Assembly (NCBI RefSeq): GCF_003815875.1 | Contig: NZ_CP033924.1 | Span: 2,294,001 to 2,358,000 of the forward strand | From: Chryseobacterium lactis | GTDB lineage: Bacteria; Bacteroidota; Bacteroidia; Flavobacteriales; Weeksellaceae | Direction of reading: 5' to 3' | DNA: 64,000 nucleotides | Shown here: piece after piece, positions 9,333 to 18,685 of the stretch | How the letters are laid out: every line of letters begins with the position of its first letter | How positions within the stretch are numbered: the first letter of the stretch is position 1 | Program-made: the position numbers and the translations under genes | Notes under the pieces: model-generated | Databases searched by the model: none | Seen by the model: the letters and a program-made list of their open reading frames with translations, nothing else | What the model was told of the DNA's origin: nothing

Positions 9333-9379
9333 CTATGTATTAAATTACCGTTTTGGAACTGGGCGGTTGACTATTAATC

Positions 9380-10315
9380 ATGGGAAACTTTTCTTATCTG
9401 ATTCAGAAAAAATTTCGAGAGCTGAATTCAGAACAACAACGAATCTTTATTAGCGAATTTGAAAGACGAAAGAAATCTGTAGGAATATCTTACCTGCTTT
9501 GGTTTCTTTTAGGTTGGCATTACGCCTACCTTAAAAAATGGGGTTGGCTGATATTATATATCCTTACCGCAGGAGGATTTTTTATCTGGGCAATTATTGA
9601 CCTCTTCAGAATTCCTAAAATGGTTGAACAATACAATAATGATCTTGCTTTAGAGATATTACGGGATATTTCGATCATGTTTCCCGATGAAGGACATAAT
9701 TCAGATGATAATAATGTTTCTAAAAAGGCTGTAAACGACCTTTACATCACTCAAAAAATGCAATCAGGAGAAAGTTATTCATTTTATATAATCGTTGGTA
9801 TTATCATCTTGTTTAGCGTTTCTGCTTTCTTCTTGAAGCCTGATAGGGCTAAAATGCAGAATAAGATTGTTGATGAAATTATGATCTCCCAACCTCAACT
9901 CATAAAAACGGTTAAAAATATTTTTATTGGTGAAGAGCTTAGCGTAAAGGGTTCTGAGCATTTTATTACGAATAGTATTTCAAAAAAAGGATATAAAAAT
10001 ATAGGCATTTATGAAGAGGATTTAGTGATTCTCAGAAAATTGGTATTCAGAGATGAGAATACAAAAGAAAATCTCATCACGGCTTACGGAATATTGGGAT
10101 TAACAAAGGTTGTATTTGAAGATGAAAGTCTAAAATATGAGGAAATTTTTAAAGAAAGAAAACAATCATCTAAAATTAATGAATCCTATCAGCCTACTTA
10201 TGAAAATACATATAACTATTCTGCTGATAAATATAAATCGAACGAAATCTATCAGGATGAATTCAACAATACGAAAAATGAAAAATTGGAAGAAGACTCA
10301 ATCAAAATCAATTAA
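9380..10315 (+). CDS. TM2-like membrane protein
   Basis: 311 residues. Residues 35-80 form a TM2-type pair of helices (SYLLWFLLGWHYAYLKKWGWLILYILTAGGFFIWAIIDLFRIPKMV). A third membrane helix lies near 134-152 (FYIIVGIIILFSVSAFFL). The remaining C-terminal part is charged and acidic (rich in Asn, Lys, Glu). Proteins like this are carried by many Bacteroidota integrative elements next to the integrase. Role unknown. Confidence 0.65.
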   Translation: MGNFSYLIQKKFRELNSEQQRIFISEFERRKKSVGISYLLWFLLGWHYAYLKKWGWLILYILTAGGFFIWAIIDLFRIPKMVEQYNNDLALEILRDISIMFPDEGHNSDDNNVSKKAVNDLYITQKMQSGESYSFYIIVGIIILFSVSAFFLKPDRAKMQNKIVDEIMISQPQLIKTVKNIFIGEELSVKGSEHFITNSISKKGYKNIGIYEEDLVILRKLVFRDENTKENLITAYGILGLTKVVFEDESLKYEEIFKERKQSSKINESYQPTYENTYNYSADKYKSNEIYQDEFNNTKNEKLEEDSIKIN

Positions 10316-10317
10316 TC

Positions 10318-10932
10318 ATGAAAAACTTAATCGTACTTATCAATCTGTGCATTTTCTCAGTTTTTTATTCCCAAAACTCTTATGAAAACGAACTTAAGCA
10401 GACTAAATTGTTTGTGAAAGGAGCTTTAAAAAATCAACCGTCAAAAGTTATCGAATATGTTAAACTAACTGATGGTAGAATAAAGCAAAGTAAAACCGAT
10501 AACCCCGTGGAGGAATTTGAACTTCAATGGGAAATGTTCTATAAAATTCTCAGAAAAAATAATAAAATTGTCTATATCAGTAAATCTGATGATTTATGGG
10601 GACATATTGGAGATAGCAAAACTTCTTATGATTATTACTTCAATGAAGAAGGAATCTTGGTTGGGGCTGAGAAGAACCTTGATTTCTTTTTGTTAGATAC
10701 AACGTGTGCTAACCAAGTCAAATATTATGTTTCTTATATGAATGTAAAAGCCGAAAAGTTAGAAAAAACCGAGATATATAAAGATAATAATGGAAATGTT
10801 ATTGATTTTACTTCCAGAAAGTGCAAAAATAGCAAGACGTATATTCAGAGTATTACCAATAGTTTAGATAAGATTACTTTCAGAAACTTAGAAGGCTTTA
10901 TGAAGGCTGAGAAAATCAAATATTACAAATAA
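10318..10932 (+). CDS. Exported hypothetical protein of the integrative element
   Basis: 204 residues with a signal peptide (MKNLIVLINLCIFSVFYSQ) and a soluble mature domain. It starts 2 bp after the TM2-like gene, so both are co-transcribed. No known domain recognised. Confidence 0.55.
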   Translation: MKNLIVLINLCIFSVFYSQNSYENELKQTKLFVKGALKNQPSKVIEYVKLTDGRIKQSKTDNPVEEFELQWEMFYKILRKNNKIVYISKSDDLWGHIGDSKTSYDYYFNEEGILVGAEKNLDFFLLDTTCANQVKYYVSYMNVKAEKLEKTEIYKDNNGNVIDFTSRKCKNSKTYIQSITNSLDKITFRNLEGFMKAEKIKYYK

Positions 10933-11335
10933 AGATTGAGAAGGAAAATAAAACAAGTAGAAAGCAAGTAAAAGCATGATACGTTGGCACTGAAATAATC
11001 AAGTAAAAGCATACGTCGGAATACAAGAAGAAACAAGTAATAAGGTACATGAAAAGCATTATGAAGTCCGAAGTGGAAAAAGCCTTTATACTAGGGAAAA
11101 TTACAACTTTTAAGTCTGTTAGAGATTAAGTAATACAAGTGAAAAAGTTTTAAAATAGAGTATTCGATAAGAAAAAATAAGGTATTACATGTAATCTAAG
11201 ATGGGACGGCTGATAGCCGTCTTTTTTATTGATTATTAGTGATTTATATTTTTTGTTAACAAAAGTTTAACTTTCGTTAACATTATATTAAGAATTTCCC
11301 TCAGTTACTTATATTAAATATTAAAAATTTTCATA
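10933..11335 (+). other. Non-coding stretch with iteron-like repeats and a terminator
   Basis: About 400 bp without a gene. CAAGTAAAAGCAT occurs at 10965-10977 and 11000-11012, each followed by a similar TACGT(T/C)GG; related CAAGTA/CAAGTG words occur near 10954, 11034 and 11139. A terminator (GACGGCTGATAGCCGTC then six T) lies near 11205-11227. Repeats beside a Rep operon could be Rep-binding sites, which is inference. Confidence 0.45.
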
Positions 11336-11605
11336 ATGAAACAACTAAATGAGAAGCGTTTTTTATACTTATTAAACCGCTCGAACAAACTGAGGAAAGA
11401 AGTCGCAATACTCAAAAATGAGCTTTTCAATGTTATTGAAAAACGTGATGTATTAACGGTGGATGAGGTCATTCAAAATTATAAGATTAGCAGATCAACT
11501 TTCGATAGATATGTAAAGAAAGGTTTGAAGATTAATCAGCCTTGTAGAAATGGAAGGATTTCTGTGAGTAGAGTAGAACTGGAAAAATTTTTACAAAAAA
11601 AGTAG
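11336..11605 (+). CDS. Excisionase-like helix-turn-helix protein
   Basis: 89 residues: a short coiled N-terminus followed by an HTH_17/MerR-type DNA-binding domain (LTVDEVIQNYKISRSTFDRYVKKGLKI ... GRISVSRVELEKFLQKK). Proteins of this size and layout act as excisionases or directionality factors of Bacteroidota elements. The stop is 1 bp from the next start. Confidence 0.75.
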   Translation: MKQLNEKRFLYLLNRSNKLRKEVAILKNELFNVIEKRDVLTVDEVIQNYKISRSTFDRYVKKGLKINQPCRNGRISVSRVELEKFLQKK

Positions 11606-11606
11606 T

Positions 11607-12731
11607 ATGGTAGATTTAATTAAATTTTATCTTGAAAATATCTCTTTAAGTGATTATATCTTAACGACAAAATTTATAAAAATAAGAGAGGAAGGTGGAT
11701 TTGAAATTTTTAAAGCTGATCCGGATATGATTTCTTTTTTGTCCCAAAAGGTAAAAGCTGGAAACTGTAATTTACCAAAACATGGAATTGTTGTTCAGCA
11801 AGAAAATATTATAAAAAAGCTGTCATATCAGAATAAGTTTATCAGTTTTAAAAGAAGATTGAACGCAAAATCAGGAAGATTGTCGGTTTGCCAAAATGTA
11901 AGAAAAGACTTTATTCGTATCAAAAATTTAAACCCTTTTACTGACCTAAATTATCTGAATTTTGTTGAAATAATCGAAATGTATGCACGTGAGTTCGGGA
12001 TTGAAAAAGAAAAATTCTGGAAGGCTAAAATTACTCAAGTGGAATTGGGAGTAAATATCAGGTTTAATATGAACATAGCTTCTATTATGAGCAGTGTTTC
12101 AAGAATGAAAGGAATGGAAAATACACTAAGAATAGGAAATACTGTTAACTTTAAAAATCAAAAATATGAAGTTGCGATTTATGATAAATTAGGTAGAGAA
12201 GCTCAGCAGGGTGAAGTTTTTAAAGGAACAAATAAGGTAAGAAGAAGACATTTGGTGAAAAAAATCGCTAAGAATAATAGTTTTGTTAGGATTGAGTTGA
12301 GAGTAAAGACTGTCAGTCAATTCAATCGAGCTTCAATAAAAAGCAAAATAAAAACCTTGGAATCTGTCAGAAACAATTTTCATTCGTTAGGTGAAGAACT
12401 CTACAAGCTTTTTGTTAATATATCTTTTGTTGATGAAATTTCGCCAGATATTGATCAGTACCTTGTGAAGTCACAATTAAATAGTAAAAGTGTAAAAGCG
12501 TTTAACGATTATTTGATATTTCTAGGATTGAAATATTTTGGAATCAAAAAGTTTGTTGATTTCGCTTTTCCTATTCTAAATACAAACAATAGAAATAGCT
12601 ATATTGAAAAATTGGAGAATTTGTTTAATAAATACAAAGGAGATAATGATTTTGTGAAAAAAGAGTTTCAGAGGAAATTGTCAGCAAGGATTAATAAACT
12701 GACCGTACCCGCTTTTTCAAGTAGTAACTAG
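11607..12731 (+). CDS. Replication initiation protein, filamentous-phage gene II/X-like
   Basis: 374 residues. The pattern resembles phage X / gene II replication initiators: a central beta region WKAKITQVELGVNIRF (about residue 147), then KYEVAIYDKLGRE (about 190) and a basic FVRIELRVKTV (about 229). These proteins nick one strand and drive rolling-circle replication. Pairing with an excisionase-like HTH fits an element that excises and replicates. No Zot/pI morphogenesis ATPase or coat gene is present, so this is not a complete inovirus. The catalytic tyrosine cannot be assigned with certainty. Confidence 0.55.
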   Translation: MVDLIKFYLENISLSDYILTTKFIKIREEGGFEIFKADPDMISFLSQKVKAGNCNLPKHGIVVQQENIIKKLSYQNKFISFKRRLNAKSGRLSVCQNVRKDFIRIKNLNPFTDLNYLNFVEIIEMYAREFGIEKEKFWKAKITQVELGVNIRFNMNIASIMSSVSRMKGMENTLRIGNTVNFKNQKYEVAIYDKLGREAQQGEVFKGTNKVRRRHLVKKIAKNNSFVRIELRVKTVSQFNRASIKSKIKTLESVRNNFHSLGEELYKLFVNISFVDEISPDIDQYLVKSQLNSKSVKAFNDYLIFLGLKYFGIKKFVDFAFPILNTNNRNSYIEKLENLFNKYKGDNDFVKKEFQRKLSARINKLTVPAFSSSN

Positions 12732-12985
12732 CGTTAATATATCTCTAAAAATTATTACTACTAATAATTAATATATAAGTTATAATAGAGATGCAAATCA
12801 GAGTAAAAATCATACGAAGAACCAATAGAATGTGTAATAACTGTATTTTGCAGACTTGCATTGAGAGACTAATGATAGGGAAGAAGTCTGAGGGTCTTGT
12901 AAATGTACCTTTTTAAGCTCCTAAATACTTCTCGATATAAATTTACTTATACTGAAAATTTAAAAGGAAATTTAATGATTTAAAA

Positions 12986-13074
12986 GACTGTCTCAAAAGT
13001 TACTACTTCTCTTCTGTCTGACAATTTCTGTCATTTGGAGATTTTTAGCATTAGTTAACCTTTGAGACAATCTC
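12986..13074. repeat. Short inverted-repeat element (MITE-like) or large hairpin
   Basis: GACTGTCTCAAAAGTTA at the left matches the complement of TTAACCTTTGAGACAATCT at the right, with about 45 bp between. TGTCTCAAA-type ends are common on insertion sequences. No transposase is present. The surrounding 12732-13121 gap holds no gene. Confidence 0.4.
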
Positions 13075-13121
13075 TGTTACCAATCTAATTTTAAAAGTAG
13101 CTAGCAATTCAATATTGTTAA

Positions 13122-13715
13122 CTATTTCTTTAAATAACGTATTTGTTTATTTACACCTGTTATATTAGTCCTATATCTGACCATTTCAATACTGCAATTG
13201 TAGTATTCTGCAATTTCGAGTTGAGTCATGCCCTTTTTTAAAGAATATAGTAAGGCAGGTCTTGGAAGTTGCAGACATGCCCCTAGCCATTCTGCTTCAT
13301 TTTCTTGATCTATGTCTAAGTTTCTAAGAAATCCTGAAAGTTTTGTTTTTCTTTTTTCTTCAGGTATAGTATGTTTACAAAGTATATGCGCTATTTCATG
13401 CATTAAATTACTTTGTTGTCTAGCTTCAGAATGCGTAGGGTTATGAATTATTAAATACTTATCTAGTGGTAATGGAATTGTTAGAGCAGACCAATGCGAT
13501 GAGCCATTACCAAGTAACTCATTTAAATGCTCAGTTGGTAATCCTTCAACTTGTGAAGGCTCAAAGATGGGAATATTGAGATGCTTACATAATTTAAAAG
13601 CACAAAGAGGAGATGAGGGGTACAAGCCTAACTGTTTTCTTGTATCAATAGCTATTTCATCTGCCCATTTCTTAAATCCATTTTTATATTTGATCTTCTC
13701 TTGTTGCGGAGGCAT
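13122..13715 (-). CDS. ImmA/IrrE-family metallopeptidase
   Basis: 197 residues with the zinc-peptidase signature HEIAH (in LMHEIAHILCKH, about residues 106-117) and the downstream Glu in ENEAEWLGACLQLP. The N-terminus (FKKWADEIAIDTRKQLGL) and a C-terminal helix-turn-helix-like stretch (MTQLEIAEYYNCSIEMVRYR) are as in the family. The gene overlaps the upstream XRE regulator by 32 bp. In ICEBs1-type and phage systems this protease cleaves the partner repressor to trigger excision, or it forms a toxin-antitoxin pair. Confidence 0.85.
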   Translation of the reverse strand: MPPQQEKIKYKNGFKKWADEIAIDTRKQLGLYPSSPLCAFKLCKHLNIPIFEPSQVEGLPTEHLNELLGNGSSHWSALTIPLPLDKYLIIHNPTHSEARQQSNLMHEIAHILCKHTIPEEKRKTKLSGFLRNLDIDQENEAEWLGACLQLPRPALLYSLKKGMTQLEIAEYYNCSIEMVRYRTNITGVNKQIRYLKK

Positions 13716-14022
13716 AGGCTAAATTTATCATTTGTATCAAAGCTTCAGATGTGCTTGAGGGAAGTGATTTATCAGCTCGTAAATGAGCTATAACTTCGCT
13801 TTGAACATCTTGTACAGCATTATTTGTAAAATAATCACTTGAAACGCCTAACCAATCGCATAATTTTAGATATGTATCTATATCGGGTAAATTTCCTTGT
13901 TCTACTCTAGATAGTGTAGAAGCACTCACACCTATTTCTGAAGAAAGTGTTCGTAATCCTTTACTCCCTCTTTTTGATTTAATCATTTCTGAAAATCTTA
14001 GAGTGTCTAATGAAGTGCTCAT
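13684..14022 (-). CDS. XRE-family repressor, partner of ImmA
   Basis: I start it at the ATG at 14022 (MSTSLDTLRFSEMIKSKRG), since the longer reading begins with a cysteine-rich non-conserved stretch. The HTH is GLRTLSSEIGVSASTLSRVEQG, typical of Cro/CI regulators; the C-terminus is helical. It overlaps the ImmA-like gene. Likely represses element functions and is removed by ImmA. Confidence 0.75.
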   Translation of the reverse strand: MSTSLDTLRFSEMIKSKRGSKGLRTLSSEIGVSASTLSRVEQGNLPDIDTYLKLCDWLGVSSDYFTNNAVQDVQSEVIAHLRADKSLPSSTSEALIQMINLAYASATREDQI

Positions 14023-14187
14023 TGTGGATAACTTTTTTATTTTGTTAGTAATGTTGCAGCAAAAATACAAATGTTTCTTGTATGATACAAATTTATTTTG
14101 TTTCTTTGCAGAGACAATTGTTTCTAATGTGATACGGGTTTGTTGTTTCTGTCACAAATTTACACAATTTTAAGCTATTGTCATAAT

Positions 14188-14214
14188 AAATAAAAAAGCC
14201 CTTACTTGGCGGAT
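14188..14214. terminator. Hairpin terminator
   Basis: AAAAAGCCCT pairs with AGGGCTTTT across a 10-base loop and can act in both directions. It lies in the 14071-14358 gap together with the divergent promoters of the repressor and the small basic protein. Confidence 0.6.
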
Positions 14215-14358
14215 AGGGCTTTTAAATGACTCATAGAAGAGAGAGTCTGTAATTTAGGTTTGCAAAAATAATACTTTTTACTAAATATATAAAAATTATC
14301 TCTTCTCGGATAAATCCCCTTTTCGTAATTCAAGGGGTTTAATTAAAAATTTTAGGTT

Positions 14359-14493
14359 ATGGCTAAGAAGACGACCAGCTCTAAAATCGGGACTAAAGCA
14401 TCTGCGCTTTTAAGAAGCACCAAGACTTCTGCAAAAGTTAAATCTGTTGCTGCTAGTGCTTTATCCCAAGTTGAACCGAAAAAAAGAAAGTAG
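14359..14493 (+). CDS. Very small basic Ala/Ser/Lys/Thr-rich protein (44 aa)
   Basis: The ATG at 14359 opens 44 codons rich in Ala, Ser, Lys and Thr (MAKKTTSSKIGTKASALL ... EPKKRK). It is almost free of acidic residues, resembling a histone-tail-like nucleic-acid binder. A promoter-like AT stretch precedes it, and the 418-residue gene follows after 65 bp. It is likely a real small gene because its composition is coherent, but no homologue is known to me. Confidence 0.5.
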   Translation: MAKKTTSSKIGTKASALLRSTKTSAKVKSVAASALSQVEPKKRK

Positions 14494-14558
14494 GTAAAAT
14501 TAGGTTAGCGTTCCTTTCAAAAACGCATTTTAAGTTTAATTAAAGACCGAGATTAATT

Positions 14559-15815
14559 ATGATTTTAGAAAAAAAAGAATTGTATTTTAGAGATTTTGAT
14601 ACCCAGAGTTTTGTAAAAGTTAATAAACTTTTAGATTTGGAAATAAAGGAAGGGTATAAAGAAGAGTTGAAAAATTTGTATTCCTTAGAAGAAAATAGAG
14701 AACAAATTTTAAAAATAGGTAATGCTAAGAATGTAGTAAATGCCTTACTAGAGTTAGATAGTTCTTGTGAAAAGCTAGATATTGAATCTAAGATTAGGAA
14801 TGTGCAACTGAAAAAACTATTTGAAAAAGAGGTAGCAGTATTTGAGATTCTGGAAATAGCAGATGAAAATCTTATGAATCGTATTGGAGGAGATATTTTA
14901 GATGTTGAAACAGCATATTCAGCTAAACATGATATTCTTGATTACTATTCATTAAGTAAGTTTGCAAATTATTGTCGTGATTTAGATTATGAAGATTTAG
15001 TTGAAGTAATCAAAAACTACTTAAAGGTAAAGAACGAGTTTAATGAAGATGAATGTAGCCTGAGATTGTTGTATCATAATGAACAAGATAAGTATTATCT
15101 AAGAGCTGTTACTTCTAAGGATGGATATAGAGATTATGGAATTAACTTTTCTGTCTTAGTAGCTTTAATAGCGTTAAATAAATATGTAGAAGATAATAAT
15201 GAGGAAATCTTTATAAACACTTGTGTTGTTGACGACTCTACGGTATATATATCTTTTCAGTTAACAAATAGCATTGCTTTAAACGAAAATCTTTCATTGA
15301 GATTTAGTTTAATTTTAGAAAATGATGAAATTAAAAGGAATGCAGTATCTTTTAACGGAATGTTTACTTTAACATTTAGAGATAATAACAGGGAAAGTGA
15401 AATTTTTCTAAAGCCGAAAGGTATGAAATCTGATGAAAACTCTTTTGTTTCAGACTTACTAACTTATAAACATAGTGGGGGAATTGAGAATGTCAAAGAG
15501 AAAATAGAAAAATTGCCAGAACTTATAAAGGAATATATTGAACAAGTCGGCAATGATGCAAAAAAGATTGTGGATATTGAAAACCCTAACGATGTAAAAA
15601 CTCTTATTGCTAATAAAGTTAAATATTCAAAAAAACCTGAATTTAAAATTTATAAAGAAAAAGTGTTCAATAAATTAATGAGTATTAATGTTGATAATGT
15701 TTTTGCTTTATTTGAATTGTTAAGAAATGTTGAGGACTTATTCGAGCACACGGATGTTATTTCTAAAGATTTTTGGAGAACAAAACTATATGAATCATTA
15801 ACTGAAAAAAAATAG
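14559..15815 (+). CDS. Unknown cargo protein of the integrative element
   Basis: 418 residues, soluble, acidic and lysine-rich, with no signal or membrane segment. The N-terminal half is helical and the middle (about 180-285) is beta-rich. I recognise no family. It is the last gene before attR, a common place for defence or fitness cargo, and has its own upstream gap. No catalytic motif is evident. Confidence 0.6.
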   Translation: MILEKKELYFRDFDTQSFVKVNKLLDLEIKEGYKEELKNLYSLEENREQILKIGNAKNVVNALLELDSSCEKLDIESKIRNVQLKKLFEKEVAVFEILEIADENLMNRIGGDILDVETAYSAKHDILDYYSLSKFANYCRDLDYEDLVEVIKNYLKVKNEFNEDECSLRLLYHNEQDKYYLRAVTSKDGYRDYGINFSVLVALIALNKYVEDNNEEIFINTCVVDDSTVYISFQLTNSIALNENLSLRFSLILENDEIKRNAVSFNGMFTLTFRDNNRESEIFLKPKGMKSDENSFVSDLLTYKHSGGIENVKEKIEKLPELIKEYIEQVGNDAKKIVDIENPNDVKTLIANKVKYSKKPEFKIYKEKVFNKLMSINVDNVFALFELLRNVEDLFEHTDVISKDFWRTKLYESLTEKK

Positions 15816-15891
15816 AATATTCCCTAAAACGCCCCCTTTGAAAATTGCAATGCTTGAAAGTACTATAAATAAAGGGAAAAATAAAGAATAT

Positions 15892-15914
15892 TCGAGCCCA
15901 GGTGGGACCACGAT
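15892..15914 (+). repeat. attR: second copy of the 23-bp tRNA-end repeat
   Basis: Identical to 7603-7625. It lies 77 bp after the cargo gene and marks the right end of the element. Upstream sequence does not resemble a tRNA, so only the tRNA 3' tail was captured. Confidence 0.8.
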
Positions 15915-15922
15915 AAAATTAG

Positions 15923-15954
15923 ACACTTACAGCGATGTGAGTGTCTTTTTTTAT
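15923..15954 (+). terminator. Terminator following attR
   Basis: AGACACTTACA pairs with TGTGAGTGTCT across a short loop and is followed by seven T. It is probably the terminator of the tRNA gene that was the original target. Confidence 0.6.
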
Positions 15955-16073
15955 GTTATTGCAAGAAAAGTTGTAATGATCATGATCAAATCAATATTAT
16001 ACTCTAAGGGAAGTCTTCAAAAACAGGGAAGTTTACCGATGCCCCCCATTTTATAACTTATAAATAAATATAC

Positions 16074-16775
16074 ATGAAAACCTTCGATGAAGACTTTAAT
16101 TATTTTAGACAGAATTATACATTTGAAAGAATGTTTCTTAGGGAAACATTTTCATCCAAAAGAAAAGATTGGCTTTTATTGATTCCTATGATTTGTGTGT
16201 TTGCAGGTTGTGTTTTTATTTGTTTTAATTTTTGGATTTGGGGACTGATATTAGCAATATCTAGCTTTTTGGTTTTCTTTTATTATGTTATTCTTGTAAA
16301 GACTAAACAGGCTAAGATAGAATTAGAAAAGAATAATTTACCTTTTTCAAAATCATTTTACAAATGGAAGTTACCTGATCATGATGGAATGAGAATAAGA
16401 AAAGTAGCAGAGTTTTACACAGATACCAATAATGATATTATTGTAAAAAGAATAAATATGGCGAAGGAAAAAGTGAAAGCAGATAGAAATGAAATATTCA
16501 TGGATATTCAAAGCATTGTAAGCTTTTTTGGGAAAAATTTTATAACGCTTTTTCTAGGCTTTTTCATTGGACAATACAGTAAGTCTAATTATTCTACAGA
16601 GAATTTTGAAGCACTAATGTCGATAATAAAAGTACTGTTCTTCTTTGGTTTGATGATCGCTCTGATGTGGGTGTTTTTTGTTAAAAAGAATTATACTGAT
16701 TTAAATGAAAATAATAATAAGCAGTATCACGACTATATTTTTGTAATGGAAAATGTTTTATTGATGAGGATGTAG
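16074..16775 (+). CDS. Membrane protein of unknown function
   Basis: 233 residues. Two adjacent transmembrane helices lie near 38-82 (LLLIPMICVFAGCVFICFNFWIWGLILAISSFLVFFYYVIL). A cytoplasmic loop of about 80 residues follows, then helices near 160-180 and 187-207. No family recognised. First gene outside the integrative element. Confidence 0.6.
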   Translation: MKTFDEDFNYFRQNYTFERMFLRETFSSKRKDWLLLIPMICVFAGCVFICFNFWIWGLILAISSFLVFFYYVILVKTKQAKIELEKNNLPFSKSFYKWKLPDHDGMRIRKVAEFYTDTNNDIIVKRINMAKEKVKADRNEIFMDIQSIVSFFGKNFITLFLGFFIGQYSKSNYSTENFEALMSIIKVLFFFGLMIALMWVFFVKKNYTDLNENNNKQYHDYIFVMENVLLMRM

Positions 16776-16892
16776 AACTTTTCAAGTTTTCTCAAAATAT
16801 TGCATTAAACATCCGTTTAAAAAACCATAAAAAATAATTAAAACTCAGTTAACAGTCTTCTTACTCAGATCCCGTTGCTTTGCAGAAAAGTA

Positions 16893-18647
16893 ATGATGGA
16901 AAATAACAACAAGTTCAACAGAAGAAGATTTCTTAAAAACTCACTATTAGCAGCCGGAGGGATTTTTATCGCTCCCTTGATTGAAAGCTGTAGTGACGAC
17001 TTTACCGGTGATACGGATACCGCTCCGGATGGTCTTAAAAATGCAGGGTTTGAAACCGGAGTCGCAAGTTTCGATCCCGGAGCTACAAATGTCATTATCT
17101 GGACAAGATATTCCGCTGGGGTAGATGCTGAGCTTACCTGGGAAATAAGTAAAAATAATACTTTTTCAGAAGTAATACGAAGAGGAAAAGCCAATGCAAC
17201 AATCGTTAATGATTTTACCGTTGCCGTTGATATCCAGAATATTTCGTCAAATACAAAATTCTACTATAGATTTTATAACGTTAAAACCAAAGAAACCAGT
17301 GTTGTAGGAGAAACCCTTACCCTGCCATCGAAAACAGACTCCGTAAACGAGGTGAAAATGGCGGTAGTATCGTGTTCTAATTTTCCGGCAGGACTTTTTA
17401 ATGTATATGGAGCTATCGCACAATCTGATGCCGATGTGGTAGTACATCTTGGAGATTATATTTACGAATATGCTCCCGGACAGTACGGAACCAATCCTTA
17501 TACCAATCAGCTTGGAAGAGCGCACCAACCCGCAAGAGAAATTCTTAACCTCAGCGATTACAGAGAAAGATACAGACAATACAGGGGTGATAAAAACCTT
17601 CAGTTTCTTCACCAGAAAAAGCCATTTATCTGCGTATGGGATGATCATGAATTTGCCAATGATACTTACAAATCCGGAGCAGAAAACCATCAACCCGATG
17701 AAGGAGATTTCCAGGTGAGAAAAATGGCTGCCTTTCAGGCCTACAGTGAATATATTCCTCTTAAAACAGGAAAGGACCTGAAAATTTACAGAAGTTTCAA
17801 TTTCGGAAATATTGTTTCCCTTTATATGATGGATACAAGAGTGATTGCAAGAGACAAGCAATTGGAATATTCAGATTATCTGGATAGTGCAGGGAACTTT
17901 AATCAGGTACAGTTCAAAGCGGATTTCTTAAGCACCGGCAGAAAGCTTATCGGTAACGAACAGATGACGTGGCTGGGATCACAGATTAATGCAGATACCG
18001 CAAAATGGAAAGTGTTGGGACAACAGATTTTGATGACCAAAATGATGGTTCCTGCCGAGCTTTTGATGCTTCTGAACCAGATTCTTGCCGAAATAAAAAA
18101 GCTGGGAAGTGCGCAGCCGGCTACGATGTTAGCTCTTCAAAATACAATTACTCAGCTGATTATCATTAAAACAAGACACAAACAGCAGGATCCAACCCTT
18201 ACACCGCAGGAAATTGCAAGAGTTACAACAACTTTACCTTATAATTTAGATGCCTGGGACGGATATTTCATGGAAAGAGAACAATTGTATTCTATCCTGG
18301 CGGGAAAAAATGTAATCGTATTGGCAGGAGATACCCATAATGCCTGGCTTGGTAAACTGACAAATGTACAGGGAACCTTTATAGGAACAGAACTGGCCTG
18401 CAGTTCCGTTTCGTCTCCCGGGCTTGAAGGATATCTGGGCATTACTTCCGATCCTGCAAAAGCAATAGAACTTGCTCAGGCATTTACCCTTTTGATTGAT
18501 GATCTCGATTATGCCAATCTTTATAAAAGAGGATACTTACACGTGAAGTTTACTACCGGAAGTTCGCAGGCAGAATGGAGGTTTGTAGATAATATCGTTT
18601 CAGAAACCTATAATACCAGTACAGAAAAAACATATACAATCTCATAG
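16893..18647 (+). CDS. phoD: PhoD-type alkaline phosphatase / phosphodiesterase, Tat-exported lipoprotein
   Basis: I take the ATG at 16893 rather than the upstream TTG at 16875. The protein opens with a twin-arginine signal (NRRRFLKNSLLAAGGIFIAPL) that ends in a lipobox-like IESC, so it is probably exported folded and lipid-anchored. An N-terminal beta domain (about 40-145) precedes the PhoD phosphatase domain. Metal-site motifs are CSNFPAG, HLGDYIYEY, WDDHEFAND and LAGDTHNAW. Family members hydrolyse phosphodiesters and monoesters with Ca/Fe for phosphate supply. A strong terminator follows. Confidence 0.9.
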   Translation: MMENNNKFNRRRFLKNSLLAAGGIFIAPLIESCSDDFTGDTDTAPDGLKNAGFETGVASFDPGATNVIIWTRYSAGVDAELTWEISKNNTFSEVIRRGKANATIVNDFTVAVDIQNISSNTKFYYRFYNVKTKETSVVGETLTLPSKTDSVNEVKMAVVSCSNFPAGLFNVYGAIAQSDADVVVHLGDYIYEYAPGQYGTNPYTNQLGRAHQPAREILNLSDYRERYRQYRGDKNLQFLHQKKPFICVWDDHEFANDTYKSGAENHQPDEGDFQVRKMAAFQAYSEYIPLKTGKDLKIYRSFNFGNIVSLYMMDTRVIARDKQLEYSDYLDSAGNFNQVQFKADFLSTGRKLIGNEQMTWLGSQINADTAKWKVLGQQILMTKMMVPAELLMLLNQILAEIKKLGSAQPATMLALQNTITQLIIIKTRHKQQDPTLTPQEIARVTTTLPYNLDAWDGYFMEREQLYSILAGKNVIVLAGDTHNAWLGKLTNVQGTFIGTELACSSVSSPGLEGYLGITSDPAKAIELAQAFTLLIDDLDYANLYKRGYLHVKFTTGSSQAEWRFVDNIVSETYNTSTEKTYTIS

Positions 18648-18685
18648 TTTCAAAACTCATATCTTAATTTCAATTTTGTACCAAT

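Noticed and set aside
11607..12731. Complete inovirus prophage
   Set aside because: No Zot/pI ATPase or coat genes between the att sites.
15838..16056. ORF of 72 aa crossing attR
   Set aside because: It spans the attachment site and a terminator, so it is not a gene.
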